Positions 9,209-17,885 of a stretch of 64,000 bases of DNA are shown here, in pieces. The translations under genes and the position numbers were made by a program. The stretch's first letter is position 1. Every line of letters starts with the position of its first letter. The stretch covers positions 22,830 to 86,829 of the forward strand of contig NZ_JBBHLB010000014.1 of NCBI RefSeq assembly GCF_037572415.1, in the 5' to 3' direction. The notes beneath the pieces are model-generated. The model made no database searches. It had not been told where the DNA came from and saw nothing but the letters and a program-made list of their open reading frames with translations. The DNA comes from Flavonifractor porci (GTDB lineage Bacteria > Bacillota > Clostridia > Oscillospirales > Oscillospiraceae).

Positions 9209-9676
9209 TTATAGCTGTGGTTCCGACGGAGCCTGGGCTCCGCAGCGGAAGAAAGCGGTCAGCTTTTCCATTCCCCGCACCAGGGCGGAGGCCTCCTGAT
9301 CGGTCAGGGCGGACAGCATCCGGTCGGTCAGACGGCGGTGAAAGGCCCGGTGCTGTTCGCTGGCGGCCCGGCCCAGCTGGGTGGGCAGCAGGCGCACCGC
9401 CCGCCGGTCCTTCTCATCCCGGCGGCGGACCAGATAGCCTTTCTTTTCCAGCAGCCCCACCGCACAGGTCAGGGTGCCCGCCGGCATCTGCCGGGCGGAG
9501 GCAATGGCGGTGGAGCGGTTGTCGCCCCCCTCGTCCACGGTGCGGCAGATGGCGTCGATGAGCTGAACCTCCCGCAGAGACAGATCGCCTGCGGCCAGGG
9601 TAGCCTCTTCCCGCTTCAGAATGTCGCCAAAGACGTCGGAAAGGAACCGGTTGACTACTTCGATGGAATACTCCAC
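9209..9676 (-). CDS. MarR family transcriptional regulator
   Basis: Winged-helix regulator of 155 residues. The DNA-binding core is SAIASARQMPAGTLTCAVGLLEKKGYLVRRRDEKDRR (read as helix, recognition helix and wing; shown here by its ends), at about 55-95, flanked by dimerisation helices. GGGAGG lies before the ATG. It is the first gene of a two-gene unit with the DegV protein. A 15-base palindrome beside its own promoter suggests autoregulation and control of DegV, perhaps in response to fatty acids; the ligand is an inference. Confidence 0.85.
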   Translation of the reverse strand: MEYSIEVVNRFLSDVFGDILKREEATLAAGDLSLREVQLIDAICRTVDEGGDNRSTAIASARQMPAGTLTCAVGLLEKKGYLVRRRDEKDRRAVRLLPTQLGRAASEQHRAFHRRLTDRMLSALTDQEASALVRGMEKLTAFFRCGAQAPSEPQL

Positions 9677-9714
9677 TGGGGGCCTCCCTTCTGCGTGGCT
9701 TGTTTCGCAACTGA

Positions 9715-9764
9715 ATTATACCGGATTGTAGAAAAATGTCAAGAGAATCCTTTGACAGTCAAAG
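9715..9764 (-). promoter_or_regulatory. Promoter and likely operator of the marR-degV unit
   Basis: On the minus strand TTGACA (9737-9742) and TATAAT (9715-9720) are separated by 16 bases. Just upstream is CTTTGACAGTCAAAG (9750-9764), a perfect 7-bp inverted repeat about a central A, the size expected of a MarR dimer site. Confidence 0.7.
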
Positions 9765-9871
9765 TAATTTCTGCCGCCGGTGCGGTTTGGGACAAGGCAT
9801 ACCCGGGGGAATGGGCGCATAGGGTAGAAGGGACCGAAAGGAGCCCACATTACAGATGAGGATGGTGCGAT

Positions 9872-11029
9872 ATGAAAGGGCCGATTTTATGGAAACGACT
9901 GTTCCGCCGGAGTGCCGCTTTGTTCCTGGCCACGCTGGCGGTGTGGCTGCTGCTTCTGTGCGGCGGCGGGGCGGGGGCGCTGCAAAGTCTGGGGGAGAGC
10001 GGTACCTTTGTGTCCACCGCCCTGGCGGCGGAGTTGGGCAAGACGGGGGGCGACGCCCTGGATCAACTGGACGGTTGGGACCGGCTGGCCATAGGCCAGT
10101 CCCTGCTGCTCTCAGGCAATCAGGAGGCGGTGAGCCGGCACCTGGGACAAGAGGTACAGGAGGAAATACAGCTGCCGGCGGGCCAGCCTGCTCAGGATCA
10201 CGATGACCTGGTGGAGGAGCCCCAGACCACCACGGCTCCGTCGGACATCATTGCCCGCACCCTGCTTCCCAGCAGTCCCCAGGGCTACGATGTGGCAGGG
10301 GGGCTGTACCTCTATAACCGCACCGGGGAAAAGGTGGACCTGGCGGCGGCGGCCCAGGCGGCGGTGAACATCACCCTGCCGGCAGAGGAGCCCCAGATCC
10401 TGATCGTCCATACCCACGCCACCGAGTCCTATACCCCCGACGGCACCGACGTGTATACCCCTTCCGGCGGAGTGGGACGCACCCTGGAGGAGACATACAA
10501 TGTGATCCGGGTGGGGGACGAGATGGAGCGGGTGTTTACCGAGATGGGCCTGAGCGTGGTCCACGACCGTACCCTCCACGACTACCCCCAGTACAACGGG
10601 GCCTATACCCGCTCCGCCCAGACTGTGAAGGACTATCTGGCCAAATATCCCTCCATCAAGATCGTGCTGGACGTCCACCGGGACGCCCTGGTGGGGGAGA
10701 ACGGTACCATATATAAGGCGGTGACTCGGATCGACGGGGTGGATACCGCCCAGGTGATGCTGGTCATCGGCCACGGCCAGGACGGCAGCAATCCCCACTG
10801 GATGGAGAATCTGACCCTGGCTTGCAAGATCCAGACCAGCATGAACACCCTCTACCCCACCCTGGCCCGGCCCATGACCTTCCGCTCCTCCAGCTACAAC
10901 CAGGAGCTGTCCACCGGTTCCCTGCTGGTGGAGGTGGGCACCCACGGCAATACCCTTCAGGAGGCCCTGTCCGCCGCCCGGCTCTTTGCCCGTTCCGCCG
11001 GACAGGTGCTGCTGGGGCTGAAGGGATAA
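9872..11029 (+). CDS. spoIIP: Stage II sporulation protein P (SpoIIP)-like amidase/endopeptidase
   Basis: Protein of 385 residues with one N-terminal transmembrane span (about 14-32) and an extracytoplasmic SpoIIP domain. The domain shows ILIVHTHATESY, the YNVIRVGDEM block, VVHDRTLHDYP, IVLDVHRDA and the C-terminal LLVEVGTHGNTLQEA, all conserved in SpoIIP. The enzyme cleaves septal peptidoglycan during engulfment with SpoIID and SpoIIM. This is the main direct evidence that the host is, or descends from, a spore former. It is a single-gene unit with a terminator 2 bases after the stop. Confidence 0.93.
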   Translation: MKGPILWKRLFRRSAALFLATLAVWLLLLCGGGAGALQSLGESGTFVSTALAAELGKTGGDALDQLDGWDRLAIGQSLLLSGNQEAVSRHLGQEVQEEIQLPAGQPAQDHDDLVEEPQTTTAPSDIIARTLLPSSPQGYDVAGGLYLYNRTGEKVDLAAAAQAAVNITLPAEEPQILIVHTHATESYTPDGTDVYTPSGGVGRTLEETYNVIRVGDEMERVFTEMGLSVVHDRTLHDYPQYNGAYTRSAQTVKDYLAKYPSIKIVLDVHRDALVGENGTIYKAVTRIDGVDTAQVMLVIGHGQDGSNPHWMENLTLACKIQTSMNTLYPTLARPMTFRSSSYNQELSTGSLLVEVGTHGNTLQEALSAARLFARSAGQVLLGLKG

Positions 11030-11030
11030 C

Positions 11031-11060
11031 AAAAAAGCACGCCCACGGGCGTGCTTTTTT
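11031..11060 (+). terminator. Terminator of spoIIP
   Basis: AAAAAAGCACGCC/GGCGTGCTTTTTT hairpin with an ACG loop directly after the stop codon. Confidence 0.88.
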
Positions 11061-11149
11061 GCGTCCCCCGCCGGCAAAGAAGAATTGCCCTTTTCCGAAA
11101 AATCACATATAATAAGAGCAATGTGTAAACAGACAGAGGGAGGCAGACT

Positions 11150-11932
11150 ATGATTTTAAACGTGCTGGCGGTAGGCGATGTGGTGGGGGAGAGCGGTGTG
11201 GAGTACCTGAACCGCCACCTCCGCAGCCTGAAAAAGCTCCATGAGGTCCACTTTACCGTGGTCAACGGGGAGAACGCCTCCGGCGTGGGCATCCTGCCCC
11301 GGCAGGCCCGGGACATCTTTGACGCCGGGGCCGACGTGATCACTTTGGGCAACCACACCTGGAACCGCATCCAGATCGCCGACTTTCTGGAGGACGACCG
11401 CTACACCCTGCGGCCCGCCAACTACACCAACCGGGTGCCCGGCCGGGGCTGGGGGGTGTACGACGGCCCCAAGGGCCTGCGGATCGGCGTGGTGAACCTC
11501 ATCGGCCGGTGCGAGATGGACAGCAATTTTGAAAACCCCTTCACCACCGCCGACAAGGTTTTGAAGCGGATGGAGGGGGTGGACGTGGTGCTGGTGGATT
11601 TCCATGCCGAAGCCACCAGCGAGAAGGGGGCCATGGGCTACTACCTGGACGGACGGGTCCAGGCTCTGTGGGGTACCCATACCCATGTGCCCACCGCCGA
11701 TGCCCAGGTGCTTCCCAAAGGTCTGGGCTTCGTCACCGACCTGGGCATGACCGGCCCCGCCCGCAGCGTGCTGGGCATCCGGCCCGACCAGGCCATCAAC
11801 CGCTTCCTGGGGGGACTGCCCCGGCGGTTTGAGCAGGCGGACGGACCCTGCAAGCTGGAGAGCGTCCTCTTCTCCATCGACACCGACCAGCGCAAGTGCG
11901 TAGGTGTGGAGCGGCTGGATGTTCGTGACTGA
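11150..11932 (+). CDS. YmdB-like metallophosphoesterase (TIGR00282 family)
   Basis: Protein of 260 residues with the calcineurin-like phosphoesterase ligands of the YmdB family: VGDVVGESG near the N-terminus, NGENASGVGI, LGNHTWN, VDFHAEATSEK and GTHTHVPTAD. Family members hydrolyse cyclic nucleotides and influence late adaptive responses in Bacillus. GGGAGGCAG precedes the ATG. Length matches the family. It stands alone; a short GC-rich hairpin repeat separates it from the next operon. Confidence 0.93.
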   Translation: MILNVLAVGDVVGESGVEYLNRHLRSLKKLHEVHFTVVNGENASGVGILPRQARDIFDAGADVITLGNHTWNRIQIADFLEDDRYTLRPANYTNRVPGRGWGVYDGPKGLRIGVVNLIGRCEMDSNFENPFTTADKVLKRMEGVDVVLVDFHAEATSEKGAMGYYLDGRVQALWGTHTHVPTADAQVLPKGLGFVTDLGMTGPARSVLGIRPDQAINRFLGGLPRRFEQADGPCKLESVLFSIDTDQRKCVGVERLDVRD

Positions 11933-11944
11933 TCCCCCCTGTGA

Positions 11945-11966
11945 CCTTCCCCCCGAGGGGGGAAGG
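11945..11966. repeat. GC-rich palindromic intergenic repeat
   Basis: CCTTCCCCCC and GGGGGGAAGG form a perfect 10-bp stem around GA, followed by a GGATGAGGGGG tail. This type of spacer repeat is recurrent in gut Oscillospiraceae as far as I recall; only one copy is present here. Confidence 0.5.
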
Positions 11967-12043
11967 TGGCCGGCCTCGGGTCGGACGGATGAGGGGGTGT
12001 CTGTGCACCCTTTTGGAATCCTGTTGGAAAGGAACACAAAACC

Positions 12044-13126
12044 ATGTTAACCATCATTCACGGGGCGGACTTTCATCTGGACGCCCCCTTTGCCGCCCTG
12101 CCGCCCGAAAAGGCCAGGCAGCGGCGGGAGGAGCAGCGGCAGCTGCTGGACCGGCTGGCCGATCTGGCCCAGGAGGTAAGGGCCGACCTGGTGCTGCTCT
12201 CCGGCGATCTGCTGGACTCCAGCCAGACCTACCAGGAGACGGTGGAGGCCCTCTCCCGTACCCTGGGCCAGATCCAGGCACCGGTGTTTATCGCCCCGGG
12301 CAACCACGACTGCTACGGCCCCCGGTCGGTGTACGCCAACACCGCCTGGCCGGATAACGTACATATCTTCTCCGCCGTGTCGGTGGAGTCGGTGGCCCTG
12401 CCGGAGCTGGGCTGCACCGTCCACGGCGCGGCCTTCACCACCCCCCAGGCCGACCGCTCCCCCCTCATGGGCTTCACCGCCCCCCGGGACGGACAGGTCC
12501 ACCTGATGGCCCTCCACGGCGACGTGGACGGCAAGGGCCGCTACGGCCCCATCGATCCCGCCGACATTGCCGCCAGCGGCCTGACCTATCTGGCCCTGGG
12601 CCACATCCACGCCTGCTCCGGGTTGCAGAAGGCGGGGGATACCTGGTGGGCCTACCCCGGCTGCCCCGAGGGCCGGGGCTTTGACGAGACGGGGGACAAG
12701 GGCGTGCTGGTGGTCACCGTGGGGGACGACCCCAGCGACCTTACCGCCCGGTTCGTGCCCCTGGCCGGACGGCGGTATGAGATCGTGGAGGCCGACGTCA
12801 CCGGAGCGGATACCGCCGCCCAGGCGCTGGAGGCCGTCCTGCCGGCGGAGCCCTGCGGGGACTGCTGCCGCATCCTGCTCACCGGCCAGCGGTCCTTTGG
12901 GCCGCCCGACCTGGCGGCCCTCACCGCCCAGGCCCAACCATACTACTATAGCGTCACCATCCGGGACCACACCAGACAGCTGCGGGACCTGTGGGAGCGG
13001 GCGGGGGAGGACTCCCTTACCGGCCTGGTCCTGCGCCAGCTGAAGGCCCAGGGCGGGCCCGAAGCCGAGCTGGCCGCCCGGTTTGCGCTGGCGGCGCTGG
13101 AAAACGGGGAGGACCCCTGCCCATGA
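12044..13126 (+). CDS. DNA repair exonuclease, SbcD/YhaO-like metallophosphatase
   Basis: Protein of 360 residues. The Mre11/SbcD-type phosphoesterase motifs are HGADFHLDAPF, LLSGDLLD, APGNHDCYGP, LHGDVDG and LALGHIHA, giving all metal ligands. The C-terminal part is the capping domain. It overlaps the next gene by ATGA, and the pairing with a large SMC-like ATPase is the SbcD-SbcC/YhaO-YhaN arrangement. The role is probably processing of DNA ends in double-strand break repair. Confidence 0.9.
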   Translation: MLTIIHGADFHLDAPFAALPPEKARQRREEQRQLLDRLADLAQEVRADLVLLSGDLLDSSQTYQETVEALSRTLGQIQAPVFIAPGNHDCYGPRSVYANTAWPDNVHIFSAVSVESVALPELGCTVHGAAFTTPQADRSPLMGFTAPRDGQVHLMALHGDVDGKGRYGPIDPADIAASGLTYLALGHIHACSGLQKAGDTWWAYPGCPEGRGFDETGDKGVLVVTVGDDPSDLTARFVPLAGRRYEIVEADVTGADTAAQALEAVLPAEPCGDCCRILLTGQRSFGPPDLAALTAQAQPYYYSVTIRDHTRQLRDLWERAGEDSLTGLVLRQLKAQGGPEAELAARFALAALENGEDPCP

Positions 13127-15327
13127 AAATCATTCGTATGAAAGCCACCTTCGGCGGCCTGGACCACCGGGAACTGGAGCTGAAGGAGGGGCTGAATATC
13201 ATCGAGGCCCCCAACGAGGGGGGCAAATCCACCTGGTCGGCCTTCCTGCGGGCCATGCTCTACGGCATCAACACCAAGGAGCGGGACAAGCAGGGCTACA
13301 TCGCCGAAAAGAACCGCTACCAGCCCTGGAACGGCGGAGCCATGGAGGGCGTGGTGGAGCTGGAGTGGAAGGGGGAGAGGATCACCCTTCGCCGCGGCCC
13401 CAAGGGCAACACCCCATTCGGCAAGTTTGAGGCGGTGTATACCGACACCGGGGAGCCGGTGGGCTTCCTCACCGCCGACAACGTGGGGGAGACTCTCATC
13501 GGCGCCCCCAGAGAGGTCTTTGAGCGCTCCGCCTTTGTGGGCCAGGGAGGTGCGGCCATCGACGGCGCTCCCGCCCTGGAGGCCCGCATTGCCGCCCTGG
13601 CCTCCAGCGGGGAGGAGGACGTGTCCTACTCCCAGGTGGAGCGCCGCCTGCGGGACTGGCTCAACCGCCGCAGGCACAACAAGACCGGCCTTATCCCCAA
13701 GCTGGAGGAGGAGCTGGCCCAGAACGACGAGATCGCCGGCCGTCAGGCCAAGGCCTTCCGGCTGGCTCAGGAGGCCCGCCGGGAGATGGACAAGCTCCAG
13801 AGTGAGCACAAGCGCCTCCAGGCCGAGCGGGACGCCCATCTGGCCCGGGCCATGGCCGCCCGCCGCCAGCGGTGGGAGGAGGCCCAGAGCGCCCTGAATC
13901 AGGCCAGGGAGCAGGTGGATACCATCGAGGCGGAACTCAACCGCTATGGCACGCCCCCCGACAAGGCCACCCTGCAAAAGGCCCAGGGAGAGCTGAACCA
14001 GCTCAATGCCCTGCACACCAGCCGCAAGCAGGCGGAGGAGCGGCTGGAACAGGCTCAGGCCCAGGAGTCGGAGGCTGCCGCCGCCGCGGTGGACCCCCTG
14101 TTCCCCGACATGACCCCCGATCAGGCCTGGGAGCAGGCCAGCGACGACGCCCAGGCGGCGGGGGAGGTGCCCCGTTGCGGCGGATGGTATGCCGGGGGCG
14201 CTGTTGCCCTGGTGCTGGCCGCCGGGTCGCTGGTGCTGGCCTTTACCGGCGTGCTGCCCGCCCTGTGGATGGGGGGCGCGGCCTGCGGTGTGCTGGCCGC
14301 GGCGGGCGTGGGCCTGTTTGTGTCGGCCGCCCTGCGGAAAAAGCGGGCCGGTGCCCTGGCGGCGGAGCTGCTGGAGCGCTATGAGGCGGAGGATCCCCAG
14401 GGCATCCTCACCCGTGCCAATGCCTACCGGGAGGCCTGTGTGGTGGCCGGACAGGCCGCCAAACAGCGGGAGGAGGCCCAGCAGGCCCTGGACGCCCTGC
14501 TGGCGCAGGATGAGCATACCCGCAAGGCCCTGCTGGAGCTGGTCCACCCCTTTGCCCCCACGGTGAAGGATACCTTCGGCGTGTCGGCGGCTATTTCCCG
14601 TGCCCTCCAGCTGGAGGAGCGGCTGACCAGCGCCCGGGTGAAGCTGGAGGGAGCCCAGCAGCTGGCCGCCAGCCTGCCCCGGCCCGAGCCGGTGGCGGCC
14701 GACCCCGGGGTGGAGCCCCGGTTTGACCCTGCCGAGACGGCGGCCCGGCTGGGCGCGGCGGAGGGGGAATTGTCCCGGCTCCGCAGCGGCCTGGCCATGG
14801 CCCAGGGCGAGCTGAACACTCTGGGGGACCCGGCGGAGCTGGAGCTGCGGCGGGAGGAGGCCAAAGAGGAGCTGGAGGCCCGGCAGACCGAGTACGCCGC
14901 GCTGGAGACCGCCCTCAAGGCTCTGGACGCCGCCCATGCCGGGCTTCAGGCCCGGTTCTCTCCCGCCCTCAACCATCTGGCGGGGGACTATCTGGCCAAG
15001 CTCACCGGCGGCAAGTACGACAAGGTGTCCCTCACCCGGCAGTTTGAGGCCCTGGCCGAGGAGGCCGGCGGCCTCCAGCCCCGGCGGGCGCTGGCCCTGT
15101 CCCAGGGAACGGCGGACCAGCTCTATCTGGCGGTGCGGCTGGCGGCCTGCAAGCTGGTGCTGCCCCAGGAGGAGCCCTGTCCCCTGGTGCTGGACGACGC
15201 CCTGGCCAACTTCGACGACAGCCGTGCGGCCCTGGCTCTGGAGTGCCTGGAGGAGCTGGGCGGGGAGCGGCAGATCCTGCTCTTCACCTGCCACAGCCGG
15301 GAAAGAGCCTGGCAGCAGAGCCGCTGA
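13123..15327 (+). CDS. SbcC/YhaN-like AAA ATPase with long coiled coil
   Basis: Protein of 734 residues. The start at MKIIRMKATFGGL overlaps the stop of the nuclease gene. The Walker A loop is APNEGGKST (about residues 27-35). Residues 180-650 are heptad-rich and Glu/Ala/Gln-rich, with a hydrophobic pair of spans near 360-410 (VALVLAAGSLVLAF and a second) typical of YhaN rather than SbcC. The C-terminus has the signature LSQGTADQLYLAVRLA and Walker B PLVLDDALANFDD. It would tether DNA ends for the partner nuclease. The hydrophobic insertion suggests membrane association. Confidence 0.9.
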   Translation: MKIIRMKATFGGLDHRELELKEGLNIIEAPNEGGKSTWSAFLRAMLYGINTKERDKQGYIAEKNRYQPWNGGAMEGVVELEWKGERITLRRGPKGNTPFGKFEAVYTDTGEPVGFLTADNVGETLIGAPREVFERSAFVGQGGAAIDGAPALEARIAALASSGEEDVSYSQVERRLRDWLNRRRHNKTGLIPKLEEELAQNDEIAGRQAKAFRLAQEARREMDKLQSEHKRLQAERDAHLARAMAARRQRWEEAQSALNQAREQVDTIEAELNRYGTPPDKATLQKAQGELNQLNALHTSRKQAEERLEQAQAQESEAAAAAVDPLFPDMTPDQAWEQASDDAQAAGEVPRCGGWYAGGAVALVLAAGSLVLAFTGVLPALWMGGAACGVLAAAGVGLFVSAALRKKRAGALAAELLERYEAEDPQGILTRANAYREACVVAGQAAKQREEAQQALDALLAQDEHTRKALLELVHPFAPTVKDTFGVSAAISRALQLEERLTSARVKLEGAQQLAASLPRPEPVAADPGVEPRFDPAETAARLGAAEGELSRLRSGLAMAQGELNTLGDPAELELRREEAKEELEARQTEYAALETALKALDAAHAGLQARFSPALNHLAGDYLAKLTGGKYDKVSLTRQFEALAEEAGGLQPRRALALSQGTADQLYLAVRLAACKLVLPQEEPCPLVLDDALANFDDSRAALALECLEELGGERQILLFTCHSRERAWQQSR

Positions 15328-15339
15328 CGCGAATTTCCC

Positions 15340-15368
15340 TTGCAATCGGGGGGAAATCGGGCTATAAT
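15340..15368 (+). promoter_or_regulatory. Promoter of the signal peptidase gene
   Basis: TTGCAA (15340-15345), 17 bases, TATAAT (15363-15368). Transcription would begin near 15375, leaving only about 12 bases before the first ATG at 15387. Confidence 0.7.
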
Positions 15369-15386
15369 GTGGCATATTCCAAGCAT

Positions 15387-15995
15387 ATGGAGCTGATGGC
15401 ATTGGCAAACGAAAAGACCCAGGAGCAGGAGCTGGAGGGGAAGGACGCCCTGAAGGTGGACCTCTACTTCTGGTTACAGGCCCTGGTGATGGTGCTGGTG
15501 GCCCTGATCCTCATTTTCACCTTTGTGGGGCGCATCATCGGCGTGGTGGGCTCCTCCATGTATCCCACCCTCCACGACGGGGACCTGCTGCTGCTGCAGA
15601 GCATCGGTTATACCCCCAAGCAGGGAGACGTGGTGGTACTCACCAAGGAATTTGACGCCTCCGAGGGCCCCATCGTCAAGCGGGTCATCGCCACCGGCGG
15701 TCAGCACGTGGTCATCGACTACGACGCGGGCACCGTCACCGTGGACGGCGTGGTGCTGGACGAGCCCTATATCAACCCCGAGGAGGATATGCGCCAGCCC
15801 GGCGGGGAGACCCTCACCGACGTGGTGGTGCCCCAGGGCTCCATCTTCGTCATGGGCGACAACCGTAACCACTCCTCCGACAGCCGGGACGTGACCCTGG
15901 GCACGGTGGACGAGCGCTATGTGCTGGGCCGGGCCCTGTGGGTGATCCTGCCCTTCCAGGATTTTGGGGCCATCGCCCACGGCGCTCAGGCATAA
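15387..15995 (+). CDS. lepB: Signal peptidase I (S26A)
   Basis: Membrane protease of 202 residues that removes signal peptides from exported proteins. One transmembrane span (about 28-50) is followed by box B VVGSSMYPTL with catalytic Ser57, box D GPIVKRVIATGG with Lys98 as the general base, and box E MGDNRNHSSDSRD. The start is uncertain between ATG 15387 and ATG 15396; GGAG lies only 3-5 bases before the second. The many secreted products here (OppA, HtrA-like, SLH protein) are likely substrates. Confidence 0.92.
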   Translation: MELMALANEKTQEQELEGKDALKVDLYFWLQALVMVLVALILIFTFVGRIIGVVGSSMYPTLHDGDLLLLQSIGYTPKQGDVVVLTKEFDASEGPIVKRVIATGGQHVVIDYDAGTVTVDGVVLDEPYINPEEDMRQPGGETLTDVVVPQGSIFVMGDNRNHSSDSRDVTLGTVDERYVLGRALWVILPFQDFGAIAHGAQA

Positions 15996-16001
15996 ACGCA
16001 G

Positions 16002-16037
16002 AAAAAGGCCACAGACAGTTTGTCTGTGGCCTTTTTT
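16002..16037. terminator. Terminator between signal peptidase and acetyltransferase genes
   Basis: AAAAAGGCCACAGACA/TGTCTGTGGCCTTTTTT, a 16-bp stem with A and T tracts on both sides, placed between convergent genes and so usable by both. Confidence 0.9.
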
Positions 16038-16044
16038 GTGTCTT

Positions 16045-16749
16045 TTAAAAGAGCCAGAAGATCTGTTCCTCCGACAGGGTCATGCCCACCTTGCGCTGGA
16101 GAGTCAGGGAGGGATGGTTGTCCCACCACACCTGACCATAGGGGTATATCCCCTGCTCCAGACAAAAGGCGGTCATGGACAGCAGCAGGGCCTCTCCGAT
16201 GCCCCGGCGGCGGTACTGGGGCAGCACCTCCAGCATCCCCATGGACCCCTCGATGTGGGTGGCGATAAACCCGGCGGGCTGCCCGTCCACAAAGGCCCCC
16301 AGCATCCCCCGGTCAATGGCGCCCCGCATATAGTCCAGACCCCCGAAGGAGTGGCTGTAGTGCTCCTCGGCCCACTCCGCCCAGCTCTGGTCCAAACGGC
16401 GGATCTCCCCGTCAAAGGCGGGGACGGTGGGCATCTGGTCGCTCATCCAGGCCGACTGGTGGCAGATCTGTTCCGTCTGAAACCCGAAGTGGGCGGCCAG
16501 TTTGTCCTTGTACCACATCTGATGGCCGGTGAGGATCATGCACCCCTCCATCATGGGGAGCATCTCCTCCAGGGCGGCGGGGGTTTCCGCGTCCAGGAAC
16601 CACACCTCGCTGGGGGGATCGTAGAGCAGCACCCCGTCGGGCCCCGCCCGGCGGATCTGGGCGGTCCCACGACGGAGCACCTCCAGCATATCGATGTACA
16701 AAAGCCGGTTGCCAGACAGCCGGGCCAGAGCGGTCTCTTCTAGTGTCAT
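16045..16749 (-). CDS. GNAT family N-acetyltransferase
   Basis: Protein of 234 residues. The C-terminal half is a GNAT fold, with the acetyl-CoA loop in VLPQYRRRGIGEALL (Q/RxxGxG/A pattern) and a terminal VGMTLSEEQIFWL strand; the N-terminal half is a second degenerate domain. Substrate is unknown. The start overlaps the stop of the upstream sensor kinase by four bases (16746-16749), so it is the last gene of a flippase-kinase-acetyltransferase operon. Confidence 0.88.
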   Translation of the reverse strand: MTLEETALARLSGNRLLYIDMLEVLRRGTAQIRRAGPDGVLLYDPPSEVWFLDAETPAALEEMLPMMEGCMILTGHQMWYKDKLAAHFGFQTEQICHQSAWMSDQMPTVPAFDGEIRRLDQSWAEWAEEHYSHSFGGLDYMRGAIDRGMLGAFVDGQPAGFIATHIEGSMGMLEVLPQYRRRGIGEALLLSMTAFCLEQGIYPYGQVWWDNHPSLTLQRKVGMTLSEEQIFWLF

Positions 16750-17885
16750 GCCTTTCCTCCTCGATATAGCGGCAGGGAGATGATGAAGCTGGTCAGCTTG
16801 CCGTTGCTCTCGCAGCGGATGGAGCCGCCGTGGAGCTCCACGATCTCCTTGGCGATGGCCAGACCCAGCCCCGCCCCGCCGGTGCGGGTGGAGCGGGCGG
16901 CGTCCAGTCGGTAGAATTTCTCAAAGATGTTGGCCAGTTCCCCCTCGGGGATCTCCAGCCCTTCATCCTGAATGGTGATCTCTGTGTAGGAGCCCATGGC
17001 ACGGGCCACCACGTCCACGGTACCCCCGGGGATGGAGTAGCTCACCGCGTTGCGCAGCACGTTGTCGAATAACCGGGCCAGCTTGTCTGGGTCTCCCCGC
17101 ACCACCAGATGAGGCTGGATATCGGGGACGCAGGTGAGATTTTTTTCGGCGAAGAGGGGGTAGAACTCGTCGGAGAGCTGCTCCAGCAGCATGGACAGCT
17201 GGATGGGCACCTTCTCCCCCGCTCCGCTGTCGAGATCCATTTTGGTGATGTCGAAAAACTCCCCCAGCAGTTCCTCCAGCCGCAGGGCCTTGTCCAGGGC
17301 AATGCCGGTGAACTTGGCCCGCTGCTCCGGGGCCAGACCGGGGTCGTCGTGGAGCAGGGTCAGATAGCCTACCACGGATGTAAGGGGAGTCTTGAGGTCG
17401 TGGGCCAGAAAGGCCACCAGATCCCCTCTGCGTTGCTCCGCCTCCTGGGCGGCCCGCTCCCGGGCGGCCAGCTGACGGCGGATGGCGTTCAGGTCGTCCT
17501 GAATGGGGGAGAGCTCCCGGGGCAGGGCCACCGGGTCCTCCCGGTCCTCCACCAGGCGGCGGGTGGCCGCCCGGATGTCCTCCAGCCAATGGGTGAACCG
17601 GCCCATGGCCAGATAGAAGGCGATGAGCATGAGTACCATAATGCAGACGGTGAGGATCTCCTGCTTGTTGTTCCGGATCAGGACCTGATAGAGGCGGACG
17701 GCTTCCTCCGGGCTCTGGCCAAAGAGGGTCTGGGCCGCCCACAGGAAGAACCGGGCAAAGGGGTCCTGGAGCACGCCGTCAATGACCACCTCCAGCAGGA
17801 AGATGCCGGCCGCTCCGGCGATGAGGGTGCCCACAATGACCACCAGCAGCATTTTCAGTTTGAGACGGGTGTATTTTCCCTTCAT
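16746..17885 (-). CDS. VanS-like sensor histidine kinase
   Basis: Membrane kinase of 379 residues. Two transmembrane spans (about 12-32 and 77-94) bracket a short external loop, followed by a HAMP-like region, the H-box FLAHDLKTPLTSVVGYL with phospho-accepting His162, N-box NVLRNAVSYS, DEGLEIP (G1) and GGAGLGLAIAKEI (G2). The architecture and H-box wording are those of the VanS group that senses cell-wall antibiotics. Its likely partner, a VanR-type regulator, is 1.7 kb away on the opposite strand. No vanHAX-type ligase genes are present, so a vancomycin role is not indicated. Confidence 0.9.
   Translation of the reverse strand: MKGKYTRLKLKMLLVVIVGTLIAGAAGIFLLEVVIDGVLQDPFARFFLWAAQTLFGQSPEEAVRLYQVLIRNNKQEILTVCIMVLMLIAFYLAMGRFTHWLEDIRAATRRLVEDREDPVALPRELSPIQDDLNAIRRQLAARERAAQEAEQRRGDLVAFLAHDLKTPLTSVVGYLTLLHDDPGLAPEQRAKFTGIALDKALRLEELLGEFFDITKMDLDSGAGEKVPIQLSMLLEQLSDEFYPLFAEKNLTCVPDIQPHLVVRGDPDKLARLFDNVLRNAVSYSIPGGTVDVVARAMGSYTEITIQDEGLEIPEGELANIFEKFYRLDAARSTRTGGAGLGLAIAKEIVELHGGSIRCESNGKLTSFIISLPLYRGGKA

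Noticed and set aside
12946..15408. 820-codon minus-strand open frame opposite the YhaN-like ATPase gene
   Set aside because: It mirrors the GC-rich codons of the real gene, has a Gly/Leu/Gln-rich low-complexity product, no ribosome site and no domain.
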